DNA of 64,000 bases from Hydra vulgaris (lineage: Eukaryota; Cnidaria; Hydrozoa; Anthoathecata; Hydridae), in NCBI RefSeq assembly GCF_038396675.1, contig NC_088920.1:64859001-64923000 (forward strand), in the 5' to 3' direction. This document shows, one piece after another, positions 34,202 through 46,174 of the stretch. Numbering within the stretch: position 1 is the first letter of the stretch; every line of letters starts with the position of its first letter. The notes beneath the pieces are model-generated. The model was given only the letters and a program-made list of their open reading frames with translations, made no database searches and had not been told where the DNA came from. The translations under genes and the position numbers were made by a program.

Positions 34202-35475
34202 AGGTAAAAAACGTCAAGTTGTTTTAATAAATATTTTAAGCAACTTTATTAAATATTTGACTTGATAAATTAATATACTTAAAACAAATAAAAATGTATT
34301 ATTATTTATTATACATAATATAAATATTATTAGTTTTGATAGCAGTCCTGTAAAATAGTACTAATTCTGTAAAATAACATTCGGTTTCTCAGTATGTTAA
34401 AATCATTGGTTTAATTTTAAAAGTTTTGAAATTTTTTAAATTTATTATTTCAGATTTAATTGCATAAAACAAATAATTTTTAACATTTAAAAAATTTTTT
34501 TAACACTTTAGAAAAAAAGTTTTTAATGGTTTTTTTGGAATATGCTTATTTTTTTCATTTTTTTTAGACACTGAATAAGTTATAATTTTGATCAATTATA
34601 AATTGTTTTTTACTAAAATTTAAAGAATATATTGCTTTAAATAGTTAAATAAGCTCTTAGATTTTTTCAAAAATATTTTTTTTGATAAAAAAGAAATACA
34701 ACGACTGTTACTGTGATGCCAACGAATTGCAAAGGTCTTACAAACGGTCCTGGGTAAAATATTAGATCAAGAATTATTAGTAATAATTAAGTAAATTGGG
34801 CTTATTGTGGATTCATAGCATAGAAAATACATGATTTTTGAAAAGCATACATATTTACTTAAAAAGATATTCTATGTAAGTTATGTACAGAAAGTGTTAA
34901 CAAAATAATGATTAAAATAGTATTTTGATAATAACGAATTTAAAAAAAAAAACAACAAAAAAACACCTGTTTTGGTAAATCTTTTTTTTTTTTTTTCGTT
35001 ATTCATCTTAAGATGGTAGGTCAATGGAAAAATTTAAAAGCCCGCCCACCAATTTTTCATATTGGTTTATAAAATATAATTATCACATTAATACTATTAT
35101 ACTAACATATTTTATAAATTATATTTTTCAATGGCTTTTCTCATTTTTGAAGTTTTTAGTTGTTTTTATTAATTTTAAAACCCGATACCTTCATTTTAAA
35201 ATGACCAATTAAGCTAAATGTGGTTTATCATAAATTTTTGAAAAGATCACTATGTAAGATATAAAGTCATTAAAATCCTTCTCTATCAACCAATTACTGA
35301 CATATTTCCATGACCTTTATCGTTTGCTAAGTTATGAAATAAATTATTGTTGATATTATAAAAAACTAGTAAAGAATTTTAATTTTATATCACATCACCA
35401 ATTCTGTTGTTTAAATCACAGACCCACATGCACACAAATATTGGCAATTTTAAAGGAATCTGCCGCTAATAACAA
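34202..35475. other. A+T-rich intronic sequence
   Basis: No feature supported. Short open frames such as 35024-35212 are low-complexity phenylalanine/isoleucine/tyrosine-rich artefacts. Confidence 0.4.
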
Positions 35476-35479
35476 ACAG

Positions 35480-35740
35480 TTAAAGTTGACGTCATCTATA
35501 CTGATTTTAAAAAAGCATTTGACTCTGTAACTTATCTTAAACTTCTGAACAAATTGCAACACTGCGGTATTAAATACGAGCTGTATAACTAGATTTGATC
35601 AGAATAGAGTGGGGAATACCACAGGGAACTGGGAATAAGGACCTATATTGTTTCTAACTTTTGTTAATAACATGATTTTTTTGCATTGATGGAGATTAAG
35701 TTTGTAGGTGATATCAAATTGTATCAATTGAGAAATGATT
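35480..35740 (+). pseudogene. Non-LTR reverse transcriptase fragment
   Basis: The plus strand reads VDVIYTDFKKAFDSVTYLKL then LNKLQHCGIKYELYN (35486-35590), the palm A box with both flanking motifs. A frameshifted EWGIPQGTG (about 35608-35634) and a degraded FVGDIKLY (about 35699) follow, where the FADD box should be. This is a different LINE lineage from the CR1-like copies, reduced to its RT core. Confidence 0.7.
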
Positions 35741-36404
35741 ACAACGATTATATTTTTACCAAAAAATCTCTGACTTGTTCAATGATTTACAACTCAAAAC
35801 AGCAACCAACAAATGTTTATTTAAGCCACGGAACATATTTTTAACTTATTCATTTTTATTCATTATGTTTTGTTACCAAATTTAAATTGTTTATTCAATT
35901 TAGGATGTTTGAATTACCATGTCTTCTGATACAAAGTTCTCTGATCATTGCACTTGTATTTTATATATAGCATACTCCTGTATTCACCTACTTTTAAAAT
36001 CCTTTCATCAGGAACAATTCACAACTTTTGTTAAAAGCCTACTGAGTTTATGTGCGACCAGTACTAGAATCTTGAATAATTGAAGCCTGGGAACAAAAGC
36101 TCCTAAGTTTTCTCAACCTAAGTCAACACCTCCCTCCCCCACCCCTACCCTAAACGTAAAAACAATAAGCTGATAAAAAAAATAGTTATTTATTATTCTC
36201 AATTAAATTTATATTGATTTAAAATTAAATTAATAATTTTAAAATTTTAATAATTTTAAAATCTAAAATTAGAATAATCTTTTATTGTTAAAAAGTTATT
36301 TTAATGAAATAAAAATTATGACCATATAAAATTTGAACCCCCGTCTTCGAACCCATCAATTTGAGGGAATTAAAAATACTATATGCACAAATTTTATTTA
36401 CATC
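35741..36404. other. A+T-rich intronic sequence
   Basis: No gene recognised; possibly further decayed LINE sequence up to about 36100 (IEAWEQKLLSFLNL-like frame). A C-rich patch 'cctccctcccccacccctacccta' lies at 36130-36153. Confidence 0.3.
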
Positions 36405-36530
36405 TCGAACACCAAAATGCTTTTAGTTAAATAATTATTTTAAGGGCACTTGTTAGACTTAAGAAAAATTACTCCATAGATTTTTAAGCATTTATTTAAA
36501 ATTGTATTTTGTAAATTTTTTAATTGTAAA
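36405..36530 (+). repeat. Dispersed repeat, internal part of the 38.75-kb element
   Basis: The sequence from 'ttagttaaataattatttta' to 'aagcatttatttaaaattgt' matches 37797-37880 directly and the 38751-38964 element in inverse orientation. No terminal repeats are left. Confidence 0.6.
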
Positions 36531-36689
36531 TAAATAAAATAAAATAATCTGAACCAGTAGACAAATTCCAAACAAAGTGGCAAATAAATTTTGTATATGC
36601 TACATTACCAGTTTTTGAGTTTTTATCAATTGTCACTTTTAAGATTTAAATTTTTACTTTTTTTTATCAATGTTTTAGATTAAACTAAC

Positions 36690-36910
36690 TGATTGGTTTC
36701 TTAAATAAAAAAATCTTAAATAAAAATGCCATTATGAAAAAAAAATTGATAATATTCTTTCATAAACATTTTTCTTAGTCAATGCTATGTACGAAAGCTC
36801 TTGTTAAAAGCTGTTTAGAGGAGCAGCTCTCATGGCTCGCCATATTCATTATAGGAGAGCTTTTTGCACTTGTTTACTCCCACCGAGGCCTGTAATATTT
36901 ATGCAAAAAT
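36690..36910 (+). repeat. Dispersed repeat with conserved hairpin (copy 1)
   Basis: The left part (aaaatgccattatgaaaa ... cttagtcaatgct) matches 59035-59125. The right part (aaagctcttg ... gtttagaggagcagctc ... ttactcccac) matches 62995-63105. The right part can form a stem AGCTCTC/GAGAGCT around ATGGCTCGCCAT. No ORF and no terminal repeats found; identity unknown. Confidence 0.6.
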
Positions 36911-37735
36911 ATTATTATTTTTTTTAATATAAAATTTTAATGTATGAAATATAAATACCCGAATTTTCTGCATACATAACATTCAAAAAAAATTACGCTT
37001 ATTGAACATCATTATGAAAATACGAAAGTTTAGTGTTAGCTCTGGATATAATGATATAAATTTATTAACCTTAATGTCCTTAATGTTAATTTTCGAAAAA
37101 AAAAGTTCATTTTTTATTTTAAGATGAAATAAGATTTCTTTTAAACAAACATTTAATTCAGACACAACATAAGTCTTTCGGCAGCCGTAATATTAATTAC
37201 ATGAGTGGTCACTATAGGCTTAATTGTGAAGTAATTAAGAACGAAGCATTAAAAATCAACAGCTCAGAATTGTATAGCAACAACAGATAACGAGAAATTT
37301 GCTTTATTTTTTAATTACCGCTGCCCAGTGCCTCCAAGAGGTCAAAAAACGGCTAAAGTTATTTATCTATCAAAAAACAGCATCAATTTTTAAATATAAT
37401 TTTCAAAAACGTTAATGCGTATTAGTTTTGGTAAATAATTTATTATTAATATTTTCCATATTTTAGATAGAGATAAAATAATTTTCAATTAATAATAATA
37501 AGTTGTGTTATAAATACGTTAAGATGCTTGTAAAACTTGCTTCTAATGCTCTAAATTCTATAAAAAAAAATTATTGCCGAATAAGAGATTATCCAAAAAA
37601 TAATCCTAATGTTTAAAAAGTTTTTCAAAACTTTTTATTAAACTTATTTTCATTAAACTTCATTCATTTCATTAAAATTAAAAAACTTTCTCCTAAAAAT
37701 TGATTTTAGGCCACTTTTTAAAGTTTCTGAGGTAC

Positions 37736-37905
37736 TGTACGGCGCACAGAATTGCTCCAAAACTGAACAAAATTTATTTTTTTTTGTTTCGGATTTTTAA
37801 GTTAAATAATTATTTAAGGACACTTGTTAGATTTAAAAAAAATTACTCCATATATTTTTAAACATTTATTTACAATTGTCAAACGTTTTTAATGTATTTT
37901 CGAGT
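37736..37905 (+). mobile_element. Truncated copy of the GCACAGTGGG element
   Basis: It starts with a damaged end (CGGCGCACAGAATTGCTCC, lacking the GTGGGGC part) and continues into the interior shared with 36405-36530 and 38751-38964. The far terminus is missing. Confidence 0.5.
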
Positions 37906-38112
37906 AAGTGATAATAGAAAAAATAAAAAAAATAAAAAGCTTGCACGAATAAGTAATAATAAAACGTATTCTAACCGATTCACTAAGATAAATTGCTAAA
38001 ATAAATTACAGTAAAATATTTACACTAAAATAAATTTACACTAAAATAAATTACAGTAATTGGAATTTAATGTAAAAAGTCACTAAAAAGAAGTTACTCG
38101 AAAACTCGATTA

Positions 38113-38310
38113 ATTTTACTCGTTTAAATTTGCTCAAAACAAATCTTACAAAGAAAAAGAACGCCATAGTTCAAGAGTTCATGACCTGGTTTCTACTGGT
38201 GAAATTGACACATTTCCACTAATTCACACAAAAAGGGCTCTACAAGTACAACAAAAAAAAGTTTTACAATCTGCAATCATCAGCAATTTCATAAAAAAAA
38301 AAATTTGAAA
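38113..38310 (+). other. Orphan open segment in putative intron 1
   Basis: A stretch of about 65 codons without stop reads KSYKEKERHSSRVHDLVSTG then EIDTFPLIHTKRALQVQQKK. Its composition is protein-like and unlike the surrounding low-complexity frames. It lacks a start codon and convincing splice sites. It may be a cassette exon, a transposon ORF remnant or chance. Confidence 0.2.
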
Positions 38311-38750
38311 CTGTATCTAAGTGAAAATATAAACAAAAAGCGCATTGTTTGAAAAAATTAAACAAAAATAATATATTTTAAATCCTTAAAATTTTTAAAT
38401 ACTTATTAATGTATATTTTAAGCACTTTAAAGTTATTTTTTTATTAGCAAAAATAGCGGCAAACCTGAAATTGAAGAATTCTTGAAAAAAAATTTGGAAT
38501 TTTTAATAAATTTCAGCTTTAACACAATATTTTTTAAACAAAAGAATTGAGCTAGATTATGGGTTCAACAGAGTGGTTCGACAGGGTGTAAAGGTCAGTC
38601 CTACCCTAAAAGTAAAATACGTGGATAAGGTGGACCAGAGACTCTTTTATACATTACCACCATAAAATGTTTCATAGCGCCTTTTTTCATTTTCGTCACA
38701 TGAAAATGAAAAAGACGTTTCTTTTTTTAATAAAATTCTTCGCCACTGTG

Positions 38751-38964
38751 CGCCGCACAGTGGGGCAGAATTGCTTCAAAACATTGCAAAACGTCTGAAA
38801 TACATTAAAATGTCTGACAATTGTAAATAAATGCTTAAAAATCTATGGATTAATTTTTCTTAAGTCTAACAAGTGCCCTTAAAATAATTATTTAACTAAA
38901 AAATTCAAAACAAAAAAAAATTAATTTTGTCCAGTTTTAAAGCTATTCTGGCCCACTGTGCGGT
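38751..38964. mobile_element. 214-bp miniature element with GCACAGTGGG ends
   Basis: Left CGCCGCACAGTGGGGCAGAA and right (complement) CACCGCACAGTGGGCCAGAA, both followed by TTGCTTCAAAAC/TAGCTTTAAAAC, form inverted repeats of about 30 bp. The interior is the repeat seen at 36405 and 37797, in the opposite direction. Non-coding. Confidence 0.75.
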
Positions 38965-39683
38965 GTTTGGAGAAAAATTGACCAGAACAACTCTAAATAT
39001 TGTTTTATTCCATTTTTTGTGAAAAATATTTTCGAACAAGTAACCTGATTTCGACATTTACGAAAATTTTATAAAATTATTTTTAAGTAACTACGTTTTT
39101 GATAATTTGATAAATGCTATAATTTGATAATTATAATTAGTGGAATTTTTTTTGCTATTTTTCGAAACACCTTTTTAATTTTTTTAAAACCGTTCCATAA
39201 TTTTCAGCAGCGTAGTATTTTATCGCAATACGTTTTAACTGAAACATGTTTACACTGTTACACAGAAACATGATTAATTAGGAAGCAATAAAACATGTTT
39301 AATTCACCACAAAATTTCTCGTAAGTTGTGTTTTAATTTCGTAATATTAGGAAAATATTACGAAGTTAGAACACAACTTACGCTATAACCAGTGTTTTTG
39401 TCTTAATGCTTTTCAACAAACAAAAAAACATTTCTCGTTTCAGAATTATTCAAAAATTAAAGTTTAATAGTCGCATTTCGCAATTTTTTTGTGGCAAGTG
39501 CCGCTAATTTTCTGCACTCATCTTTTTAAAAAATATGGTGACAAACATCTAAAAAAAATATGAATCTTGATTTTTTGACTTACTATGCGATGTAGCATGC
39601 TGGATCCTAACTTTTATTTTTACCAAATGTTTACTTTAGCTCTAATAGTAAACTTATTTCTAACAGTAAACTTTTTTTTATAG
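38965..39683. other. Distal end of putative intron 1
   Basis: A+T-rich. It ends with a clear acceptor: the T-rich tract at 39671-39680 followed by TAG. A small inverted pair (aacttacgc/gcgtaag-like, 39315-39385) is present. No exon recognised here. Confidence 0.4.
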
Positions 39684-41636
39684 AAGACAAAAAGCACTTG
39701 CTTCCGTGTCGTGTATGTGGCGATAAATCATCAGGAAGGCATTATGGTGTTTTTACATGTGATGGATGTCGTGGGTTTTTTAAACGTGCAGTTCGCAGAA
39801 ACCTCTTGTTTCTATGTAAAGAGAACGGCAACTGCCAAGTAGATGTTGCACGCCGCAATCAATGTCAGGCATGTCGTTTGAGGAAATGTTATGATGTACA
39901 TATGAATCGAGACGGTCAGTTACTATCTTTTATTTTATTGTTAGTCAAAACAAAAATTTGCTAATGTTGTCCAGCGCATGACATCTAAGCTCTAAGCTGG
40001 ATAACATTAGTTTAAAAAAAGTTAAAAATGAGGACCGAGTATAAACTATTTTAAGTAAAAAAATTGAAAAATTTTTGTTCAACTTTTTTAGCTGTTCAGC
40101 ACGAAAGGTCACCTCGCCTCAACAACAACAGGACACGCAGCAAACAAAATGATTCCAAACATCGCGCTCCTCAATCAGTTCAAATACCATCTAATATTGA
40201 TGTTAAATATCCGCAAGGTCCGCAAGGTGTCTCCTTTGTGAGTTACGAAGAAGCTTTCATGCCGCAACAAGCTCGAGGTTACGATAGCGAATTTAATCAG
40301 TTTCAACCAAAATCTGAAGATATAAGTTATGCATCAGGAGAAAATTCTAACGACGGCGAAAGCGTTACGATTGCTTCACTTTTAGACGCAACAAATCCTT
40401 TAACACAACAAGTACAAAACAATAACAACAATCCTTGTCCTACTGGCTTTCTTATAGCCGGGGATAAGCTCAATTTAAATGAACACGAAGATATTGAAAA
40501 TAGAGGAACACAAAACATACCTAATAGTTATACCATGTCATCTAAATTCAACTCTGATAAATTATATCATTCTTCTCTTCACTTTCTTTTTATGTCTGTT
40601 AGTTGGGCTCAAAGTATACCAAAGTTTCTTGAATTGCCTTTCTCTGACCAAGCGTTATTGCTTGAAGAGTCTTGGAGTGAACTATTTATTTTATCAATGA
40701 TTCAGTATTCCGAACCTATAGAATTAGGAGTATTGCTTTATTCAATTGGTGCCGAAAATGCTAGTTCCCAAAAAGGTTTAAATGATATACAAGAATTACA
40801 GACTTTACAACAAATTGTGTATAGATTTCAGAACTTAGCAATTGACTGCACAGAGTTTGCGTGTCTCAAGGCTACTGTGCTATTCAAACCTGGTAGGTAG
40901 TGGAGTTGAATTTCTTTTCTGATAAAATATCAGTAAAGGAAATAGTAAATTAATCAACTACAATCAGAAATGTTTATTTTGTTTTAATGCGAAAAAAGTG
41001 TTTTGGGTTTATTTGGGATTGTTTTTTTTTTTTTAGATTTATTAAGAAACTTATAGAAAAACATGGGGTAACATGGGGTAAAAGCCCTTATTTTTTATTC
41101 TTTGACTAAAAACTAGTACATATTTTATTGGTACAGTGAAAACAAATGACGTCATTTAGTGATTAAATAAAGAATAGACTCCACATGGGCTTTCTATCTC
41201 CACGTTCTCCTACATAAGTTATATTTTTCTATTCGGCAGAATAACCAGAGTTATTTTAAAACAAGCAGCAACAAAACTATTTTCCATCAGTCATTAAAAT
41301 ATATAAGTCATTAAAATTAGATAATTTTTAAAAAAAAGATAAGGTAAAGACAGTAATTACATGTAATCTTTTAAAAATATTTGTTTAGATCTTGAAGGGT
41401 TACGTTGCGGTCAGTACATTGAAAACTTGCAAGACTATGCACAAAGCATGTTGGGCGAGTATGTTCGTAACACTCACCCACAAACACCTGCGAGATTTGG
41501 AAAATTGCTACTGCTTCTTCCTTCTTTACGCGCTATAGGTGCAAAAACATTAATAAAACTTTTTTTAAAGGGTGACACAGATCAATCTCCTATAGACAAA
41601 GTGTTACACGATATGAGAAAAACAAGTTTACACTGA
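39684..41636 (+). CDS. NR2E-type nuclear receptor (TLX/PNR/fax-1-like), exons 2-4
   Basis: Three exons with GT/AG borders and matching phases: 39684-39914, 40092-40892 and 41389-41636 (TGA). Introns are 177 and 496 bp. Exon 2 encodes a two-zinc-finger DNA-binding domain: C24/C27/C41/C44 and C60/C66/C76/C79 in the numbering with the candidate first exon. The P-box context is [10 protein letters not shown] and the second finger reads [20 protein letters not shown]. The splice join recreates [12 protein letters not shown], the conserved post-finger box of NR2E receptors. A long asparagine/glutamine-rich hinge follows. The ligand-binding domain carries the helix 3-5 signature [14 protein letters not shown] ... 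[18 protein letters not shown], and the end [15 protein letters not shown] gives a short helix-12 region. As a family, NR2E receptors are nuclear DNA-binding regulators; CDGCRG and the compact second finger look closer to fax-1/PNR than to TLX. Predicted length is 441 aa with exon 1. The ligand, targets and exact subgroup are not readable from sequence. Confidence 0.92.
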
Positions 41637-43178
41637 TTTTTTAAAGATTGTTTAGTTTATGTATTATATATTTGTTTATTTTTCTTGAACTTTTTTTATC
41701 TCTTTTATTTGTTTTTTATATGTAAAGTTTTTGGATGGATAATATCACTTTGATTCTTTACGTGTTTAAATTGAATTTTTTTCAAATATGTTTTTCACAG
41801 CGGAAATCACTTAAGGTGTGTTAAATTTTTTTTTGTATTTTCCATACACAACGAAAAACGTAATGTAGCAAAGTTCTTTTTTTATTATCATTTGGTCTTC
41901 TATAAAATATTAGCTCATAAAATATATATTAGCTCATATATTAGCTTCTATAAAATATCAGCCTGTGCTCTTTGCTGCATATGTTAAGCAACAAAGAATA
42001 CAGCCGATTTTGGATCCTTTATAAAAATTGCGCAGTAGAGTTGCTGATATAACGTAAGTTAAATGTAGTGTCAAGATAAAACGTATTTTTTTTGAATGAA
42101 CCCACGTTTATTGTTGTTACCCCAAAGATGTATATGCAATTGTTCAGGTATTTTTTATATGTAATCTTGAGTGGTAAAAATAATAGCAGCACCCATAAAA
42201 AATTTATTTGAAAATGATGCTAACTTATGGTTTACACTATATTTCGAAATTTTCTCTTGCTGCTCTCACATTCCAAGGTGCTTGAGTATGGTGGAACTTG
42301 TAGCAGTTCATTGCTCTAGATATAATTGAGTTACTGCCTATCTGTGTTAGGCAAACATGTCAGAAAGTGGTCATAGGCTCGAGTTTTTGTGATTCAATCC
42401 ATTTTTTACAGTCAAGAGGACTAAGAAAGAACTTGATTTGCTCGTATTGAAAGAACTTGATTTTCTCACTCCTATTTAGTGGTCTAGGTCAATTAGTTCT
42501 TACCTATGTAAGTTTCATTTCTTTCCAATCATCTAAGAATTGTTAGATAGGGCGCTCATGACAATCGTTCTTGAAAATTGCTAACAACATTTTTGTTCCT
42601 CAGGCTGAAGTATTAATGATCCTTGGGGTAACAGCCAAAGTTGTACCCCATCTGTTTATGGATGTTTGGCGTTTCAATCTCGAATAACAGGCTATTGCTA
42701 TTGAGCTTTTAAATCATACTTAGTTTTGATTTGATAGAACCACAAGTAAAACATTTGGTGCTTAGAATCAAGCACCCAATGTTTTCTTACTGATACAATT
42801 AGATCTTTAGTGCAAAAGTCAGTTTTATACTATGTATAGCCGCCAGGTCTCAATCAAATATTTTGTATATTATGTGAATGATACGATGGTCAGGAACTTG
42901 TCTTTGTAATTTGTCTTCCTTGCTGCCTCAAACGAGGTTGAAGCGAATCCGTTTTTGCAAGTTTTCTATCATCTTTCCAAAGACTGAATTGTTCATGTTC
43001 ATTTGTTCAATATATTTCAAAATCTCAAATAAACATATGAATAGCCGTAGCGCAATGGTCATCGTCTCAACATATTTTACGATAATAAAACAGAAATTCT
43101 CTTTATTTTAATGTCAAATTACATTCTGTTAAAAACCCAAATCGGAAAGTTTTGAAACTTTTATTACCATATTTTAAT
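41637..43178. other. Downstream region of NR2E, decayed repeats
   Basis: The 3' UTR is expected at its start. Several candidate AATAAA/ATTAAA-type signals exist, but none is decisive in such A+T-rich DNA. Positions 42240-42780 have a less A+T-rich, protein-like composition (KKELDLLVLKELDFLTPI near 42423) without a motif I can assign. Confidence 0.3.
43032..43066 (+). mobile_element. SINE head fragment
   Basis: GCCGTAGCGCAATGGTCATC resembles the tRNA-like A-box region of SINE family 1; no B box or body follows. Confidence 0.35.
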
Positions 43179-43584
43179 TAGGGGTGTATCGGAATGGAAT
43201 TTTTGAATTCCGGCGGAAAGGGAATTTTTAATAAAATTCCGGTAGATTAACAAAATTTTATCAACAAATTAAAGTAAAACATAATTGATTTCTGCAAACA
43301 AAGTTACATTGCAATGTAAAAAATGTAATGTAAAAAATACAAGTTTCTTAACGAACGCAATTGTTTTCGTTAAGAAATTTGTATTTTTTACCTAGGTTTA
43401 CCTATAGTTCTTCATTACCCTGTTGGACAATGATTTTTTGATTTAATTTACACATTCTATGTCACATGTCTTAACAAAAAAGATAAAAAATAAATTCCGG
43501 TGTTCCGGTCTAAAATATTGTAATTTCGGCCGGGATAACCTAATAAAAGTCTCCAATTCCGGCCGAAATTTTGGTACATCCCTA
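43179..43584. mobile_element. 406-bp non-autonomous element with TAGGGRTGTA ends
   Basis: Left TAGGGGTGTATCGGAAT and right (complement) TAGGGATGTACCAAAAT form terminal repeats. Near each end there are GAATTCCGGC / CCGGCCGAAATT motifs in inverted arrangement. The interior has a second inverted repeat (ttgtattttttac / gtaaaaaatacaagtt around 43318-43392). hAT-like termini; non-coding. Confidence 0.7.
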
Positions 43585-43599
43585 GTTAGCATTTAGACA

Positions 43600-44225
43600 T
43601 TTAACATTTAGAAAGCATTGGAAGTTTAAAGCTATTCAAAGTATTAAAAATGCACAGTTTCTTTTCTGATTCATCAGTTTCACCAATTAAATTTATATTT
43701 ATGGCAAACATAAGAAATAAAAATGACACATGCATATTTTTTAAAAATTTTGGTACTTAAGCAATTGCAAATGCTGAACATATTACTGGCATTATCGTAT
43801 GGTTGTCCTTTGCAATCTTCCAAATTTAGTTTGTATTTATAATTAAACTTTATTATTATAGTCAAAAAAACGTAAAAATACACAAATTATCAATGACGAT
43901 TGATCAGTGTGAGAAATATCAGGTGTCGAATCAGAAATGTTTTGCTTTTTTTTTATACCACTGATTGTTTTTCACTTCTGTTCCAAATATTATTAAGTTC
44001 ATAATATAATGCTTTTGACACAGTTTTGGCATGTATGAATTTTTTGCAGAACCATAGTTTCCATACTTAAGTATATTAAAAAATACTTGAGTATACCCTC
44101 TTTTAAAAAGAATCATATTTTACAATCATTTCTAGTGACACCATAAAGTTTCTATTGTAATTGTCTAAAAATTTACTGTGTCCTCGAAAAGCTAACCCCC
44201 TGCTATATAGCTTCTCAATTAAAAA
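43600..44225 (-). mobile_element. hAT transposase relic (ZMYM1-like), strongly decayed
   Basis: The minus strand shows, in order, AI-stop-QGVSFSRTQ (about 44213; compare YSRGLAFRGTN at 8260) and LKYGNYGSAKNSYMPKLCQK (about 44070; compare AKYGNSGTGNPSYLSKTICEE). Then comes a SDSTPDISH-like stretch (about 43925) and DCKGQPYDNASNMFSICNCL (43883-43760), the block deleted from the 7449-8660 copy. Many frameshifts and stops. It belongs to the same lineage as that copy. Confidence 0.65.
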
Positions 44226-44854
44226 AAATAACTCTATTTTAAGCATTTTTTGAAAAACTTTTAAACTATTTTTTTTATTTTAAAAATCTATTTCTATATT
44301 TTAAACATTTCTCCCTTTTTTAAAAACATTTTCACACATTTAGGTTTTATCATTCAATCATGATCATAAAACATGGGTGATCATAAAACAATAGCGATCA
44401 TAAAACAATGGCGATGAATTTTCGTGGGATGTTAATAATTGTGAAATATTTTTTAACTATGAGCATTTTCCTCTTTTAGTTTCAGTAATCTTTGCTGTTT
44501 TATTTAAACTAGAATTAGAAATGTTTTGTGGAGAAAAAGCTCTTGAAATTATTTTTAATGGATGTAGCTAGTAGTTTTGGTGGATGTAGCTGGTACAATA
44601 ACGGAAATTTCTGTGTTTAAAACTAGTACATGCTTTCATGCGTACTGCTCTTTGTATCTCTGACGATGGGTTGTAAAACGCTAACAAAAAAACTTAAATC
44701 TGAATTAAACAAAATTTAGGGGCGCTTTGAGTTTTCATATCTTTAAAAATAATGCAAGTTAAACAAATTACACTCAATGTTTTAAACATTTCACAAATAC
44801 AATGTCATTGTATGATTGTGTAAATGATTAAATACTCTTATACTCCACTGTAAT
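44226..44854. other. A+T-rich spacer
   Basis: No gene. A short 'gcgatcataaaacaatgg' repetition occurs near 44360-44415, and 'tggatgtagctagtagttttgg' is tandemly repeated near 44560-44600. Confidence 0.4.
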
Positions 44855-45855
44855 ACCAAATTTTAGACGAACTCGGGGATTGTTCTCGGTGACTTTAGAC
44901 AAAATGGAGTAGGAACTGCTTTTGCTTTTCATCTTTTGTTGGAGGTTGTTTGTATTTCTAAATTAAAACCACACAATGTTCTACATTGTTATTGAATAAT
45001 TTCAGCAGTATCACATGGTTGAATAACTTCTGGTAAGATGAATCAACCTGCCATTCTTCCGAATAATTGACCAAAAACGTTTGGACTATTCTATCAATGT
45101 TGCATTCACCAAATCAAAGATACAGTTGGTTCTCTCAATCAGAAATGTTTTAAATTGATTAAAGTTTTCATCTTTGAACTTCACTCTATCCATGGCTGTC
45201 TGACTCTTTAAAGCAGGAGTTCGTTTGCCATAGCTTTCTTGATGTGTGGTTTTACGCTATGTTCAGGCCTACAAGATGTTTTGAAAAGAACCACAGATGA
45301 CGAGATAAGGCAGATAGTGAGAAATCTGCGATTGCTTGGTTTGCATATATTTAGATTGATCAAGCATGATCCAATCATACAAAGGAGTCAGTGGTGCCAA
45401 AAGCGCCCATGAACAAAGGTAACAAAGAGAGCAAGCTTAGTAAGACCTTTGAACTCTTTTGCTCTCAACTTTAGTTGGTTTTTAAACAGCACTGTTTTCA
45501 TGGGGTATATAGCCTTCGCCATTCACTATGCATGGTGAGTTATACCAGGACACCGGAATGTAATGTCTATTCCAGTTAAATCTACTCCAAGGAAGACTCG
45601 GCACAATTGAAGGAGTTTGCAATAATCTTCTCTTAGCTGGTGATTTGTAAAAGCTTCATAGTAAAATGTTACCATTTCTTTCCAAAGAATTTCAATAACA
45701 ATCTCTAAAATGTAGTGACGGCAGCAGATGTGGACAAGTTTGCAGTCGAGTGCTTCTTTGATGAAGACACAAATTCCCTTATGAATGCTGGTATTGGAGG
45801 ATGTGGTATTTAATACCAAATCCTGCACTACATCTGCGCAATTTCTATTCATACA
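44855..45855 (-). pseudogene. Uncharacterised transposon-like protein relic
   Basis: The minus strand from 45852 down to 45526 is open for 108 codons: NTTSSNTSIHKGICVFIKEA, CRHYILEIVIEILWKEM and HQLREDYCKLLQLCRVFLG. It continues, with frameshifts, through HHARW-like and LFKNQLKLR segments to QTFLVNYSEEWQ and VVLI..TKDEKQKQFLLHFV near 44900-45110. These motifs recur, in my recollection, in multicopy uncharacterised proteins of Hydra and insects, which suggests a DNA transposon. I cannot name the superfamily. The acidic catalytic residues are not identifiable. Confidence 0.5.
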
Positions 45856-46174
45856 AAACTGTTAGACAAGCAGTAGCTTGTTTGTTTCCTGCTTTCAGTT
45901 TTAATAATCACCTGCAGTTTCTCAATTCCATCTCCTGTTTTTCAAGCAATGGTATTTTTTGTACCTGTTATATCGAGAAGTAATTTGCCATCCTAATAAA
46001 AACTGAAAAGCTGTTTTACTAGCAAACTGATGTCCGTCTCGGTCATCAGTTTGTTAGTTGCCGTTCTAGATCTTATGATTGTGGTAAATATTTGTTTCAG
46101 AAGTTACTGGAAATAAATAAAAATGTTAACTTTCTAGGATGACTTTAGTAAAGCGCTTAGAAAGTAAAGATTTT
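45856..46174. other. Spacer between transposon relics
   Basis: No recognisable gene. A short inverted pair around 'agcaaactgatgtccgtctcggtcatcagtttgttag' (46020-46056) can fold. Confidence 0.4.

Noticed and set aside
42240-42780. Ty3/gypsy-like reverse transcriptase (KKELDLLVLKELDFLTPI)
   Set aside because: Only a vague resemblance to one motif; no FADD, RNase H or integrase signatures nearby.
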